Assembly (NCBI RefSeq): GCF_000442255.1
Contig: NZ_KE557284.1
Coordinates: 98,822-162,821 of the forward strand
Direction of reading: 5' to 3'
DNA from: Salipiger mucosus DSM 16094
GTDB lineage: Bacteria > Pseudomonadota > Alphaproteobacteria > Rhodobacterales > Rhodobacteraceae
DNA length: 64,000 nt
Each line of letters starts with the position of its first letter. Position 1 is the stretch's first letter. The position numbers were made by a program, and so were the translations under genes. Under the pieces are notes generated by a model that made no database searches, was not told the origin of the DNA, and worked only from the letters and a program-made list of their open reading frames with translations. Of the stretch, positions 8,841 to 17,443 are shown in pieces.

Positions 8841-9668
8841 TCAGGCGGCGCTTGTCCAGGCGCCGGTTCGGGCGGCGGCCCGGGCGAAATCCGCGAAGTC
8901 GCGGGGCGGGCGCCCGAGCGCGCGCATGACGCCGTCGGTGGTTAGCGCGTTGCGCCCGTCCAGCGTCTCGCGTGCGATGGCGGTGAAGACATCGGCGACG
9001 AAGGTGCCGCCCGCTTCGGCGACATTCGCGTGGAACGCCTCGAAGCTGATCGGGACATGCCGGATCTCGCGGCCGGTGGCCCGCGACAGCTCGCCCGCCA
9101 TGTCCGCGAAGGTCATCAGGCGCGGGCCGGTCACCTCGTAGAGTGCGTCCCTGTGACCCTCTTCGGTCAGTGCCGCGACCACGACATCGGCGATGTCGTC
9201 GATGTCGATGATGGGCTCGGCGATATCGCCACCGGGCATCGGCAGGACACCGGCGAGGACCGGATCGCGCAGGTAGCCCTCGGAGAAGTTCTGCGCGAAC
9301 CAGGCAGCCCGGACGATGGTGAAATCGACGCCGGAATGGCGCACCACCTCTTCGCCCAGCTGGGCGTGGTGTTCGCCGCGGCCGGAGAGCAGCACGAGGT
9401 GTTCGACACCCACGTCGCGAGCGGTCTCGCAGAGGGACTCGAGCTTTTCCACGGCGCCGGGGAAGGCGAGATCGGGGAAGTAGGTGACATAGGCCGCACG
9501 GGCTCCGCGCAGGGCCGGGGCCCAGGTCTCGGGCGCCTCCCAGTCGAAGGGCGTTGCGGAAGTGCGCGCGCCGCGCCGCAGGGGCAGGCCCCGCGCTTCG
9601 AGGCGGCTGGCGACGCGGCGGCCGGTCTTGCCGGTCGCGCCGATGACGAGGATCGGTCGGTCTTGCAT
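8841..9668 (-). CDS. NmrA-like NAD(P)-binding oxidoreductase
   Basis: A 275-residue Rossmann-fold protein of the atypical short-chain dehydrogenase/NmrA group. The dinucleotide motif GATGKTGRR lies at about residues 9-17 and the NmrA-type signature region VLLSGRGEHH, TIVRAAWFAQNFSEGYL follows. Members include NAD(P)H azoreductases and redox-sensing regulators; the specific activity here is unknown. It is the first gene of a pair with DUF4345 and lies 108 bases below an AraC-family regulator on the same strand. Confidence 0.82.
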   Translation of the reverse strand: MQDRPILVIGATGKTGRRVASRLEARGLPLRRGARTSATPFDWEAPETWAPALRGARAAYVTYFPDLAFPGAVEKLESLCETARDVGVEHLVLLSGRGEHHAQLGEEVVRHSGVDFTIVRAAWFAQNFSEGYLRDPVLAGVLPMPGGDIAEPIIDIDDIADVVVAALTEEGHRDALYEVTGPRLMTFADMAGELSRATGREIRHVPISFEAFHANVAEAGGTFVADVFTAIARETLDGRNALTTDGVMRALGRPPRDFADFARAAARTGAWTSAA

Positions 9669-9776
9669 GGGGTGTCTCCCTGGCTTCGGTTTCGGTCGCC
9701 AAGGGATAGACGTGTGGCGGCCGCGCGGTATTGACCGGCCTTGCCAGCCTTTTGACCGACCTCGCCAATGCGCCCG

Positions 9777-10781
9777 TCAGCGGCGGGACACGTCCTTGCG
9801 ATAGGCCGCGGGCGTCGTCCCCATCCAGCGCTTGAACGCGCGGGTGAAGGCGCTCTGCTCGGAAAAGCCGGTGAGAAACGCGATCTCGGCCAGTGAATGG
9901 CTCTCGTCGCGCAAGAGCCCCTCGGCGAGGTCGCGGCGCGTTTCCTCGGTGAGGCCCTGGAAGCTGAGCCCGTGCTCCGAGAGGCGCCGGTGGAAGGACC
10001 GCGCGCTGAGCCCGAGGCCGCGGGCGATCTCGGCCATCTTGGGCGTCCCCTCGCTGAGGGCCTGGGCGATCGCGGCCTGGGCCTGCGTGACAAGCGCGGG
10101 CGCCCGGGTGAGCTCGGACAGTTCCGCGTCGAGATGCGTGGCGAGGTATTGCGAGATCCCCTCGTCCCCGAGGATGTTGGGCCGGGCCAGCGTCTCGTCG
10201 TCATAGAGGATCGCGTCGAGGTCCGCGCCGAAGCGCACCGGGCAGCCGAACCACGCCTCGTGCGCGGCGACCGAGCGCGGGGCGGGATGCCGGACCAGCA
10301 CTTCCACGGGCGCGAGCGGCACCGGGCAGACCTGCCGCGCGATGGACACGGCGCTGGCCAGCGTGGCCTCGTTCGACAGCCGCATTCCGAGGCGCCGCTC
10401 GCCCGCCCGATGCAGGATGAAGAGCGTGCCCCCGGTCGCCGGCCGCAGCTCGTATTCGACGACGCTGGTCCACAGGCGCGCATAGCGTTCCACCCGCGCG
10501 TAGGACGCCCCGAGCGTCGTCGCGGCCTTGAAGGCCAGCCCGAGCGCGCCGTATTCGTCAAGCCGCATCGAGGCGCCTGTGCGCACCGGAAGATCGGTCA
10601 CATCGATCTGATCGGCGATCCTTTCGAGCATGTCGTAATAGCGCTCGGCCGGGATCATCTGTCCGGGGTCCCAAGGCGCTTCGGGCGCGATCCCGACGCT
10701 GGCCAGCATGGCCGCAGCATCGATCCCGCCGCCTGCCGCGGCGACCACCTTGCGCGCGAAGAGCGACGTGACATACCCCAT
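9777..10781 (-). CDS. AraC-family regulator with arabinose-binding-like N-terminal domain
   Basis: A 334-residue regulator. Residues about 15-205 match the N-terminal ligand domain of the OruR/ArgR-like AraC group (SMRLDEYGALGLAFKAATTLG, then RHPAPRSVAAHEAWFGCPVRFGA). The C-terminal helix-turn-helix pair is at about 235-330, ending with AFTRAFKRWMGTTPAAYRKDV, the classic AraC second-helix signature. It is the likely controller of the NmrA/DUF4345 pair that follows on the same strand. Confidence 0.87.
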   Translation of the reverse strand: MGYVTSLFARKVVAAAGGGIDAAAMLASVGIAPEAPWDPGQMIPAERYYDMLERIADQIDVTDLPVRTGASMRLDEYGALGLAFKAATTLGASYARVERYARLWTSVVEYELRPATGGTLFILHRAGERRLGMRLSNEATLASAVSIARQVCPVPLAPVEVLVRHPAPRSVAAHEAWFGCPVRFGADLDAILYDDETLARPNILGDEGISQYLATHLDAELSELTRAPALVTQAQAAIAQALSEGTPKMAEIARGLGLSARSFHRRLSEHGLSFQGLTEETRRDLAEGLLRDESHSLAEIAFLTGFSEQSAFTRAFKRWMGTTPAAYRKDVSRR

Positions 10782-10895
10782 GCCGCGTAGTCTACGGTGC
10801 GCGCGGTGAGCCGCAAAGCTCGGGGTGTAAACGGGCGCATGACGGACGGGATGTCGTCCGTTCGGTCGACCGCAAATCCTGCTTCCACGCGCGGG

Positions 10896-12335
10896 CTAGA
10901 CGCGTCCTGTCCGCTCCCAGAATGCCGATTTGCGGCCGTGAACGGCCCGCAGATGCTCCACGAAGGCATCATGGCCGGGGTGTCGCTGGTAATCGGCAAT
11001 CGAAGCATCTGCCGCAGCACAGGAGGCGAGATGGCGCGCGGCGTGCCCGTAGCGGCTCGACCTGCCGCGCTCGAGCGCGAAGGTGATCATGGCGCGCCAG
11101 ATCAGGACCGCAGCCAGCGGGTGTTCGCTGCACAGAGCCTCCGCAGCCGGCGTGAGGATCTCGTAGGCGTTGCCGTCCAGCTCGTCGGATCGGTTGTGCA
11201 CCAGCCTGGCCGCCAATGCCGTGTCCGGCCAGGACAGGCAGAACGCGAGCCCGGCCTCGACGGGCGTGTAAGCCAGGACCACCTCGCGGGCCCGATCCTC
11301 GGCCTCGATATCGTCGAAGTCGGGCAGACGTTTCAGAAGGCCCCCGAGTGCATGGGGGCAGAGGCGACGCTCGAAGCGGGCCCAAAGGGCGTGCCGAAGT
11401 TCCTCCTCGCGTCCGAGGGCCTCGAGGCAGGCAAAATGCGCCTCGTCGAGGTCCGGCGTGTCGAACCATGAGCTGTCGCGCGCGTCACGGCTCAGCGCCT
11501 GGCTGACGATCCGGAGCGCCTCCTCGGCACGTCCGGCGTTCAGCAGCCGGGCGGCGGCGTCGGGGGCGATGGTATGATACGTGAGCTGCTCGGCCGAGTA
11601 TCGTTCAAGCCAGGCATCGACATCGCCTTGGAGGTCCGCGACGTCCTGCAGGATCATCTCGGCCGTCAGGTTTCGGCGATCCCGCGCAAGCGCCTGCTGC
11701 CGGTCCGGGTCACCGACGAAATCATAGATTGCCAGATCCGCGTCCGTCAGAGGTGCCGCGCGCATCTCCTCGGCAAGGTCCTTGAGACGCTTGAGGCCTG
11801 TCTGACCGAGAGGGTCGGCAAGGGCCGGCACCACTTGATCGAATTCGCCATAGCCGTTGTCCCGCAGCGCATCGAAGATCAACTCGGCCAGGTGCACCGG
11901 GTCCTTGTCGATCTTCGAGGAGAGGCGCGCGATGGCGCTCATCGCCTCGTCCATGACGTCACCGATCAGGCCGTTGCTGTCATCGGTCCGCTCGTGGATG
12001 CCGGGCGCGAGGCCCAGCAGGTCCCAAAGGAGATCGAAGGCGATGTCAGGGCTGTCCGGTGCGATCCGGGTCTCGATCAGTCCGGTGAGGTCGGACAGCT
12101 CCGTCGCGACCTTCTTTTGCGTCTTCCGCGAGATGTAGCTGCGGGACCGGCGGATCGATGCAAATCGCTTGCGAACGTCCGCGGCCGCGTCCTGCGGGCT
12201 CTGCTCGGCGGACAGCGCCATGCGCACCCGCCGTTGTCGCGCCGCGTCTCCCTTGACGGCCTCGAGCAGCAGGTCGGCCAGGACGTCAGGTCCGAGCTCG
12301 ACGAGGTTCTTCTTGTTGAGGCTCTTCCGGGCCAT
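10896..12335 (-). CDS. DUF6880-family protein
   Basis: A 479-residue soluble protein, predicted mostly alpha-helical with repeated Ala/Leu/Asp-rich helices, beginning MARKSLNKKNLVELGPD. The N-terminal segment with RKRFASIRRSRSYI and the central TPDLDEAHFACLEALGREEELR region fit the DUF6880 family of alphaproteobacteria, whose function is unknown. The ATG at 12335 was preferred to an upstream start because homologues begin at this basic motif. It has no operon partners: about 115 bases separate it from the AraC gene and 160 from the next gene. Confidence 0.75.
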   Translation of the reverse strand: MARKSLNKKNLVELGPDVLADLLLEAVKGDAARQRRVRMALSAEQSPQDAAADVRKRFASIRRSRSYISRKTQKKVATELSDLTGLIETRIAPDSPDIAFDLLWDLLGLAPGIHERTDDSNGLIGDVMDEAMSAIARLSSKIDKDPVHLAELIFDALRDNGYGEFDQVVPALADPLGQTGLKRLKDLAEEMRAAPLTDADLAIYDFVGDPDRQQALARDRRNLTAEMILQDVADLQGDVDAWLERYSAEQLTYHTIAPDAAARLLNAGRAEEALRIVSQALSRDARDSSWFDTPDLDEAHFACLEALGREEELRHALWARFERRLCPHALGGLLKRLPDFDDIEAEDRAREVVLAYTPVEAGLAFCLSWPDTALAARLVHNRSDELDGNAYEILTPAAEALCSEHPLAAVLIWRAMITFALERGRSSRYGHAARHLASCAAADASIADYQRHPGHDAFVEHLRAVHGRKSAFWERTGRV

Positions 12336-12496
12336 TGGCGATCCTGTTGGCAGTCGGATCACTCATGCACCGTCTCGTGGGCGAGCGCAAACCCCGCCAA
12401 GTCCGCCAGCACGGGGGCGCCGCGTCGGGACCATGTCGTCGCGACCACCGGTCGCTTCGCTCCCGCATGGAGCGTTGCCATGCGGGAGCGGTGCCG

Positions 12497-14110
12497 TCAC
12501 GCCTCCGACGCCAGCAGGCTCCGCAGCTGGCTCGGGAACAGCTGCATCAGCCAGGTCTCGGTGCGTGCGCTGCCGTTCACGTCCACGTACATCCGCAGGT
12601 CGATGGGCGCGTCGTCATCCTCGGGGATTTCCGAGAAATCCAGGTCGAAGATCGCGCGCCAGTAGTCTTCGCCCACCACCGGGTAGGCCGTCTCGCCCGA
12701 GATCTCGCCGCGCGAGGTGGTCACCACCGGCCGGATCCCTTCGTCCCGGGCAAGCCCGGCAAAGCCCATGTCGTCGAAATCGCAGACGATCTTGACCACG
12801 CCCTCGGGGCGCGGCTGACCGGGCACGCCGCCCGCGCCCAGGCGGGTCGCGATGAAGCGCGCGGCGTTGGGCGGCACCGGGGCGTCCTCGAACCACGTCA
12901 GGCGATAGCCGAAGTGGTGCTCGTTTCCGGCCTCGGCCCCGGCGGCGGGGGTCCACATGGCCACGATGTTGTCGTGGATCTCGTCGTCGGTGCGCAACTC
13001 GATCAGCGTCACCGCGCCGTCGCCCCAGTCATAGCTCGGCTCGACCCAGGCCGAGGCGCGCTTGTCGTAGAACACGCCGTCGTCCTGGTACTCGTCGAAC
13101 TCCCGCTCGCGCTGCATGAGGCCGAAGCCCTTCACGTCGGGCGCGACGAAGCTGTTGGCGGTGGTGCGCGGCGGGTTGTTGAGCGGACGCCAGATGCGTT
13201 CGCCGCCGGCCATGTGGATCTCGAGCCCGTCGCTGTCGTGTACCTCGGGGCGCCAGTCGGCGGCGACGTGGGCGTTGGGCTTGCCGTACCAGTACATCGA
13301 GGTCAGCGGGGCGAGGCCGAGCCTTTCGACCCCGCTGCGCAGGAAGACATGCGCCTCGACGTCCTGCAGCACGCCGCGGTCTTCGTGGACGGAGGCGATC
13401 TTGTAGGCGCCCGTGGCACTGGGACTTTCCAGCAGCGCGTAGGCCGTCAACGCGCCATCGCCGTGCTCTTCGAGCCAGAAGCGGGTGAAGCGGGGGAATT
13501 CCTCGGGCCCGGTCGGCACGGCGGTATCCAGCGCAAGACCGCGGACCGAGAGGCCGAACTGCCCCGAGTAGCCCGAGGTGCGCCAGTAGGAGGCGCCGAG
13601 GAAGGCCATCCAGTCGTTCCCGCCCGGCTCGTCCTGCACCCGGAAGCCCGCGAACCCTTCGGTCTGGGAGAGGCGGCGGGCCGGGTTGCCCTCGGGGATG
13701 TCGAAGAGCTCGGTTGAAAAGGGCACCTCGCGGGCGAGGCCGTCCTCGAGCGCGTAGATGTGCACCGGTTCGCGGAAATAGCGGCCCGGGAAGAAGAACT
13801 GCACCGGCGAGCTTTCGTCGTCGTTCCACAGAGTGCGGTCGGCGCGATAGCGGATCTGGTTGTGGTAGTCGTAGTCCACCTGTTCGAGGATATCCTCGTC
13901 GGCGACCTTCATGGGGAAATAGTCGCCCTTGGCCAGCGCCTTTGCCAGGTCCTGCAGCCCCTCGAACGAGAACTCCCGCGCGGGGCCGAGTGCCAGGCCC
14001 TCGGAGGTCGCCTCGTGCTGGGCCCGCGCCGCCTCGGGCAGCAGGAAGAACGCCCCGGCCCCGAGCCCCGAGGCAAGCATCTGTCGTCGGTTCAATTTCG
14101 ATCCGGTCAT
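12497..14110 (-). CDS. opgG: Periplasmic glucan biosynthesis protein, OpgG/OpgD (MdoG) family
   Basis: A 537-residue exported protein. The start at 14110 gives a twin-arginine signal (RR at residues 8-9, then QMLASGLGAGAFFLLPEAARAQ cleavage region), and the mature part is the MdoG domain throughout. The family acts in the periplasm on osmoregulated periplasmic glucans; Tat export is known for OpgD, Sec export for E. coli OpgG, so this may be closer to OpgD. Rhodobacterales proteins of this type are usually named OpgG. The glucosyltransferase OpgH is not adjacent. Confidence 0.88.
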   Translation of the reverse strand: MTGSKLNRRQMLASGLGAGAFFLLPEAARAQHEATSEGLALGPAREFSFEGLQDLAKALAKGDYFPMKVADEDILEQVDYDYHNQIRYRADRTLWNDDESSPVQFFFPGRYFREPVHIYALEDGLAREVPFSTELFDIPEGNPARRLSQTEGFAGFRVQDEPGGNDWMAFLGASYWRTSGYSGQFGLSVRGLALDTAVPTGPEEFPRFTRFWLEEHGDGALTAYALLESPSATGAYKIASVHEDRGVLQDVEAHVFLRSGVERLGLAPLTSMYWYGKPNAHVAADWRPEVHDSDGLEIHMAGGERIWRPLNNPPRTTANSFVAPDVKGFGLMQREREFDEYQDDGVFYDKRASAWVEPSYDWGDGAVTLIELRTDDEIHDNIVAMWTPAAGAEAGNEHHFGYRLTWFEDAPVPPNAARFIATRLGAGGVPGQPRPEGVVKIVCDFDDMGFAGLARDEGIRPVVTTSRGEISGETAYPVVGEDYWRAIFDLDFSEIPEDDDAPIDLRMYVDVNGSARTETWLMQLFPSQLRSLLASEA

Positions 14111-14450
14111 TTGCACCATCCTGGATAACTGAATCCTGTGATCCGGATTGGCGTGCCGTGGTGGCAGGGACAAATGCTCAAATCAGCATGTGGCAGTTTC
14201 CTGCCCAAGTTGCATCGGTGTCGGGTGGATTGCGGCTCATGAGCCGCCCTTTTCATCAAGAGCCTTGTCAAAGACCGGGCAGGATGACCGAAGGTGGCCA
14301 CGGAGCCGTCGTGACATCGCATGACCGTTGGCCTGCGCAAAGGCGCAGGCCTGACCGGCTCGCCGGCGGGGCCTTCGACGGTCCGAGCATCGCCATGCCA
14401 TCAGCGCGGGCGTGCTGCGCTGACCGACTTCGGGGGGATTCCGCCGCGCG
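14111..14450. other. Intergenic region with terminator-like hairpin at 14330-14351
   Basis: This 340-base gap should hold the promoter of the glucan gene and the end of the pirin operon. GGCCTGCGC (14330-14338) pairs perfectly with GCGCAGGCC (14343-14351) across a 4-base loop, which would act after the pirin stop on the minus strand; no T-tract follows. The stretch just upstream of the glucan gene (about 14125-14240) is less GC-rich than the coding DNA. No gene was seen. Confidence 0.45.
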
Positions 14451-15413
14451 TCAGCGGCGGCGCGGGATCCCGCGTTCCAGCTCCGGCGTGATCGGGATGA
14501 ACTCGTCGTCGTCGCCGGGCGGCAGACGGAAGGGGCCGTTCTGCCAGTCGCCGGCCTTCCAGGCTTCCTTGGCCGTCTCGATGCGGTCCCGGGACGAGGA
14601 GACGAAGTTCCACCAGATGTAGCGCCCTTCGTTCATGGTGGCGCCGCCGAGCGCCAGCAGGCGTGCGCCGCGTGCGCCCGCGCGCACCGAGATGCCGTCG
14701 CCGGGGCGGAAGACCATCATCCGGCCGGCCTCGAAGGTGTCGCCCGAGACCTCGACGGAGCCCTCGGTGATGTAAAGTCCGCGGTCCTCGTGGTTGTCCG
14801 GCAGCGGGAAGCTGGCGCCGGGTTGCAGCGTCACGTCGAGGTAGAAGGTCTCGGAGGGCAGGGTGACCGGGCTGCGCTCGCCGTAGGCGTCGCCGAGGAT
14901 CAGCCGCGCTTCGGCGCCGCCGTCGCGGATCATCGGCAGCGCGCCCCTGCCGTGGTGCTCGAAGGCGGGTGCCATTTCCTCGCGGTCCTCGGGCAGGGCG
15001 ATCCAGGTCTGGATGCCGAAGAGGTCGTGCCGGGTCTTTCGCGTCTCGGCGCTGGTGCGTTCCGAGTGGGTGACGCCGCGGCCGGCGATCATCCAGTTGA
15101 CCTCGCCGGGGTAGATCATCTGGTGCGTGCCGAGACTGTCGCGATGTTCGAACTCGCCCTGGTAGAGGTAGGTCACGGTGCCGAGCCCGATGTGCGGGTG
15201 CGGCCGCACGTCGATGCCGCCCTCGTTGATGAACTCGGCGGGGCCCATCTGGTCGAAGAAGATGAAGGGCCCGACCATCTGCCGCTTGGGCGAGGGCAGG
15301 GCGCGGCGCACCTCGAAGCCGCCAAGGTCGCGGGCGCGGGGGATGATGAGAGTCTCCAGCGCGTCCGCGCCGGCGTCGGGGCATTCGGGGCTCTGGGTCG
15401 GGTTCCAGCTCAT
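14451..15413 (-). CDS. Pirin-family protein
   Basis: A 320-residue bicupin. The N-terminal pirin domain includes the metal ligands HPHIGLGTVTYLYQGEFEHRDS and RGVTHSER; the C-terminal cupin (about 190-300) follows. Bacterial pirins bind Fe(II) or another metal and some are quercetin dioxygenases or redox-responsive cofactors. It is the last gene in a minus-strand series with a GNAT gene, an MhqD-like hydrolase and an MhqO-like dioxygenase (gaps 49, 24 and 11 bases), which suggests a role in aromatic or quinone stress. The start at 15413 has a GAAAGGACCCC ribosome site. Confidence 0.88.
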   Translation of the reverse strand: MSWNPTQSPECPDAGADALETLIIPRARDLGGFEVRRALPSPKRQMVGPFIFFDQMGPAEFINEGGIDVRPHPHIGLGTVTYLYQGEFEHRDSLGTHQMIYPGEVNWMIAGRGVTHSERTSAETRKTRHDLFGIQTWIALPEDREEMAPAFEHHGRGALPMIRDGGAEARLILGDAYGERSPVTLPSETFYLDVTLQPGASFPLPDNHEDRGLYITEGSVEVSGDTFEAGRMMVFRPGDGISVRAGARGARLLALGGATMNEGRYIWWNFVSSSRDRIETAKEAWKAGDWQNGPFRLPPGDDDEFIPITPELERGIPRRR

Positions 15414-15462
15414 GACGGGGTCCTTTCGGGGATGGGGCGATTTCGGCGCGGCCTCGGGGCCG

Positions 15463-15762
15463 TCACCACTGGATGACGTCGGCGAGTTCCTCGCGGTGAC
15501 GGTGAGCATAGGCCTTGAAGAAGGGACAGAGCGGAACGATGCGCTGTCCGGCGGCGCGGGCATCCTCGATCACGCGCCGGGCGAGGGCGGCGCCGATGCC
15601 CTGGCCGCGCAGCGCGTCGGGCACGCCGGTGTGATCGACGATGATCGCGCGGTCCGACATCTTCGAGAGGGTCAGCTCCGCCTCGGCGTCGATGCCGTCG
15701 ACGCGGGCGAGGTAGCGGCCCTTGCCGCCGGTTTCGGTGTAGGTGATCACGGGGTCGGTCAT
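15463..15762 (-). CDS. Small GNAT N-acetyltransferase (YjdJ-like)
   Basis: A 99-residue protein of the short GNAT group (Gcn5-related N-acetyltransferase-like, YjdJ/GTLF3-type). The acetyl-CoA loop is visible as VPDALRGQGIGAALARRVIEDARAAG, with the following IVPLCPFFKAYAHRH segment containing the conserved Cys-Pro-Phe. The substrate is unknown. It sits within the MhqO-MhqD-pirin operon. Confidence 0.85.
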   Translation of the reverse strand: MTDPVITYTETGGKGRYLARVDGIDAEAELTLSKMSDRAIIVDHTGVPDALRGQGIGAALARRVIEDARAAGQRIVPLCPFFKAYAHRHREELADVIQW

Positions 15763-15786
15763 GGGCCTGCCTCCTGGTTGCGCGGT

Positions 15787-16392
15787 TCAGTCGGCCAGAA
15801 GCCGGGAGAGAGCCTCGATTTCCTGCGGCCGGAGTTCGTGGCCGCCCTCGTGGATCTCGGTCGTCACGGTTGCGCCCTGCGTTTGCGTCCAGTCGATGAG
15901 CGCGCTGGTCATGGGCCAGGGGCAGATCGGGTCGCGGCGGCCGGCGGCGATCAGGACGCGCTTGCCCGAGAGGCCCGGCACCGGCGCCGGCTCCCAGGGG
16001 ATCAGCGGGTGCAAAAGGCCGATCCGGTCGAAGAGCTCGGGCCGGCTCATCGCGACGGAGGCGAGGATGTTGGCGCCGTTCGAATAGCCGAAGCCGTAGA
16101 CCGGCGCGCCCGGGTGCCGCGCGCGGTGGGCGGCGATGTAGTCCGCCATCCGCTCGGTGCGCAGCGCCAGATCCTCCATGTCGTAGACGCCCTCGCCGGT
16201 GCGGCGGAAGAAGCGAGCCGCCCCGCGCTCGGAGACGTCGCCGCGCGGAGAGACCACGCCCGCCCCGGGCAGCAGCTTTCGGGCGAGGTCGAAGAACTGT
16301 GCTTCGTCCCCGCCGGTGCCGTGGAACGCGAAGAGCAGCGGGGCGCCCGGGGCGGGCTCGGTCGTGAGGGCCGTGTAGAGGTCGGTCGACAT
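15787..16392 (-). CDS. Alpha/beta hydrolase, MhqD/carboxylesterase type
   Basis: A 201-residue serine hydrolase of the phospholipase/carboxylesterase group. Visible are the oxyanion region AFHGTGGDE, the nucleophile elbow GYSNG, the Asp-containing strand AAGRRDPICP and the catalytic-His segment EGGHEL. In Bacillus the homologue MhqD is co-induced with ring-cleaving dioxygenase MhqO by methylhydroquinone and other quinones; the same pair occurs here with 11 bases between the genes. The physiological ester is not known. Confidence 0.86.
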   Translation of the reverse strand: MSTDLYTALTTEPAPGAPLLFAFHGTGGDEAQFFDLARKLLPGAGVVSPRGDVSERGAARFFRRTGEGVYDMEDLALRTERMADYIAAHRARHPGAPVYGFGYSNGANILASVAMSRPELFDRIGLLHPLIPWEPAPVPGLSGKRVLIAAGRRDPICPWPMTSALIDWTQTQGATVTTEIHEGGHELRPQEIEALSRLLAD

Positions 16393-16403
16393 GGGGTGGC
16401 TCC

Positions 16404-17336
16404 TCACTCGGCGATCTCGGGCAGGATCGCCTCGATCCTGTCGCGCAGCGGCTCGTAACGGGTGGGCAGCTTCAGCGCCTCGCCGAGATGGGTGGTGTCC
16501 TCGTCGCGGTCGAAGCCGGGCTCGTTGGTCGCGATCTCGAAGAGCACCCCGCCGGGGGTGCGGAAGTAGATCGCGTAGAAGTAGTCGCGGTCGATCACCG
16601 GGGTGACCTGGTAGCCGGTGTCGAGCAGAGCCTTGCGCACCTCGGCCTGCGCCGCGCGATCCTCGACCGCGAAGGCGATATGGTGCACCGAGCCGGCGCC
16701 CTGGCCCGCGGCGGCGGCGTTCGGCAGCTCCTCGATGTCGATGCTGTCGGCGGCGTTGCCGCCTTCGATGACATAGCGCGTCACCGCGCCGCTTTTCTCC
16801 GCCTGCCGGTAGCCCATGAAGCGCAGCAGCTCCGCCGCGCCGCCGGCGTCGCGCAGCCGCAGCCGGGCGCCGTGGAAGCCGAGCACCGCCGCCTCCTTGG
16901 GCACGTCCGCGCCGTCCCAGCCGGTGCGCCCGCGCCGGTCGCCCTCGACGAGCGCGAGGGAGTCGCCGTCGGGCCCGTCGAAGGCGAGGCGGCGCTGGCC
17001 GAGGAAGCTGTCCTGCTGAAGCCCGCTCACGCCGCGCGCGGCAAGGCGCCCGGCCCAGTAGTCGAGCGCACCTTCGGGGATGGCGAATTCGGTCACGCCG
17101 ACCTCGCCGGTGCCGCGCCGGCCCTTCGGCATGCGACCGAAGGGGAAGGTGGTCATGACAGAGCCGGGGGTCCCGACCTCGTCGCCGTAGTAGAGGTGAT
17201 AGACCTCGGGGGCGTCGAAGTTGACGGTCTTCTTCACGCGCCGGAGGCCGAGCGTGCCGGTGAAGAAGCGGTTGTTGGCCGTGGCATCCCCCGCCATCGA
17301 GGTGATGTGGTGCAAGCCCTTGATCTGGTCGATCAT
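16404..17336 (-). CDS. Ring-cleaving dioxygenase, MhqO type (two VOC domains)
   Basis: A 310-residue glyoxalase/bleomycin-resistance superfamily protein with two VOC domains. The first opens with KGLHHITSMAGDA (metal His), the second with VHHIAFAVED and closes with GVLFEIATNEPGF (metal Glu). MhqO-type enzymes are thought to cleave hydroquinone rings extradiol-fashion and confer quinone resistance. It is the first gene of a four-gene minus-strand operon and is divergent from a LysR regulator 107 bases away, its probable activator. Confidence 0.87.
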   Translation of the reverse strand: MIDQIKGLHHITSMAGDATANNRFFTGTLGLRRVKKTVNFDAPEVYHLYYGDEVGTPGSVMTTFPFGRMPKGRRGTGEVGVTEFAIPEGALDYWAGRLAARGVSGLQQDSFLGQRRLAFDGPDGDSLALVEGDRRGRTGWDGADVPKEAAVLGFHGARLRLRDAGGAAELLRFMGYRQAEKSGAVTRYVIEGGNAADSIDIEELPNAAAAGQGAGSVHHIAFAVEDRAAQAEVRKALLDTGYQVTPVIDRDYFYAIYFRTPGGVLFEIATNEPGFDRDEDTTHLGEALKLPTRYEPLRDRIEAILPEIAE

Positions 17337-17443
17337 CTGCGGTCTCCGATCTGTCGTCGTTCGCTGTCTGGATCAAGATAGGGCTGGCTTGCCGTTTCGA
17401 GAATGATAATGTGTGCTGATCCTTCATTGTCGGAAATGCAACG

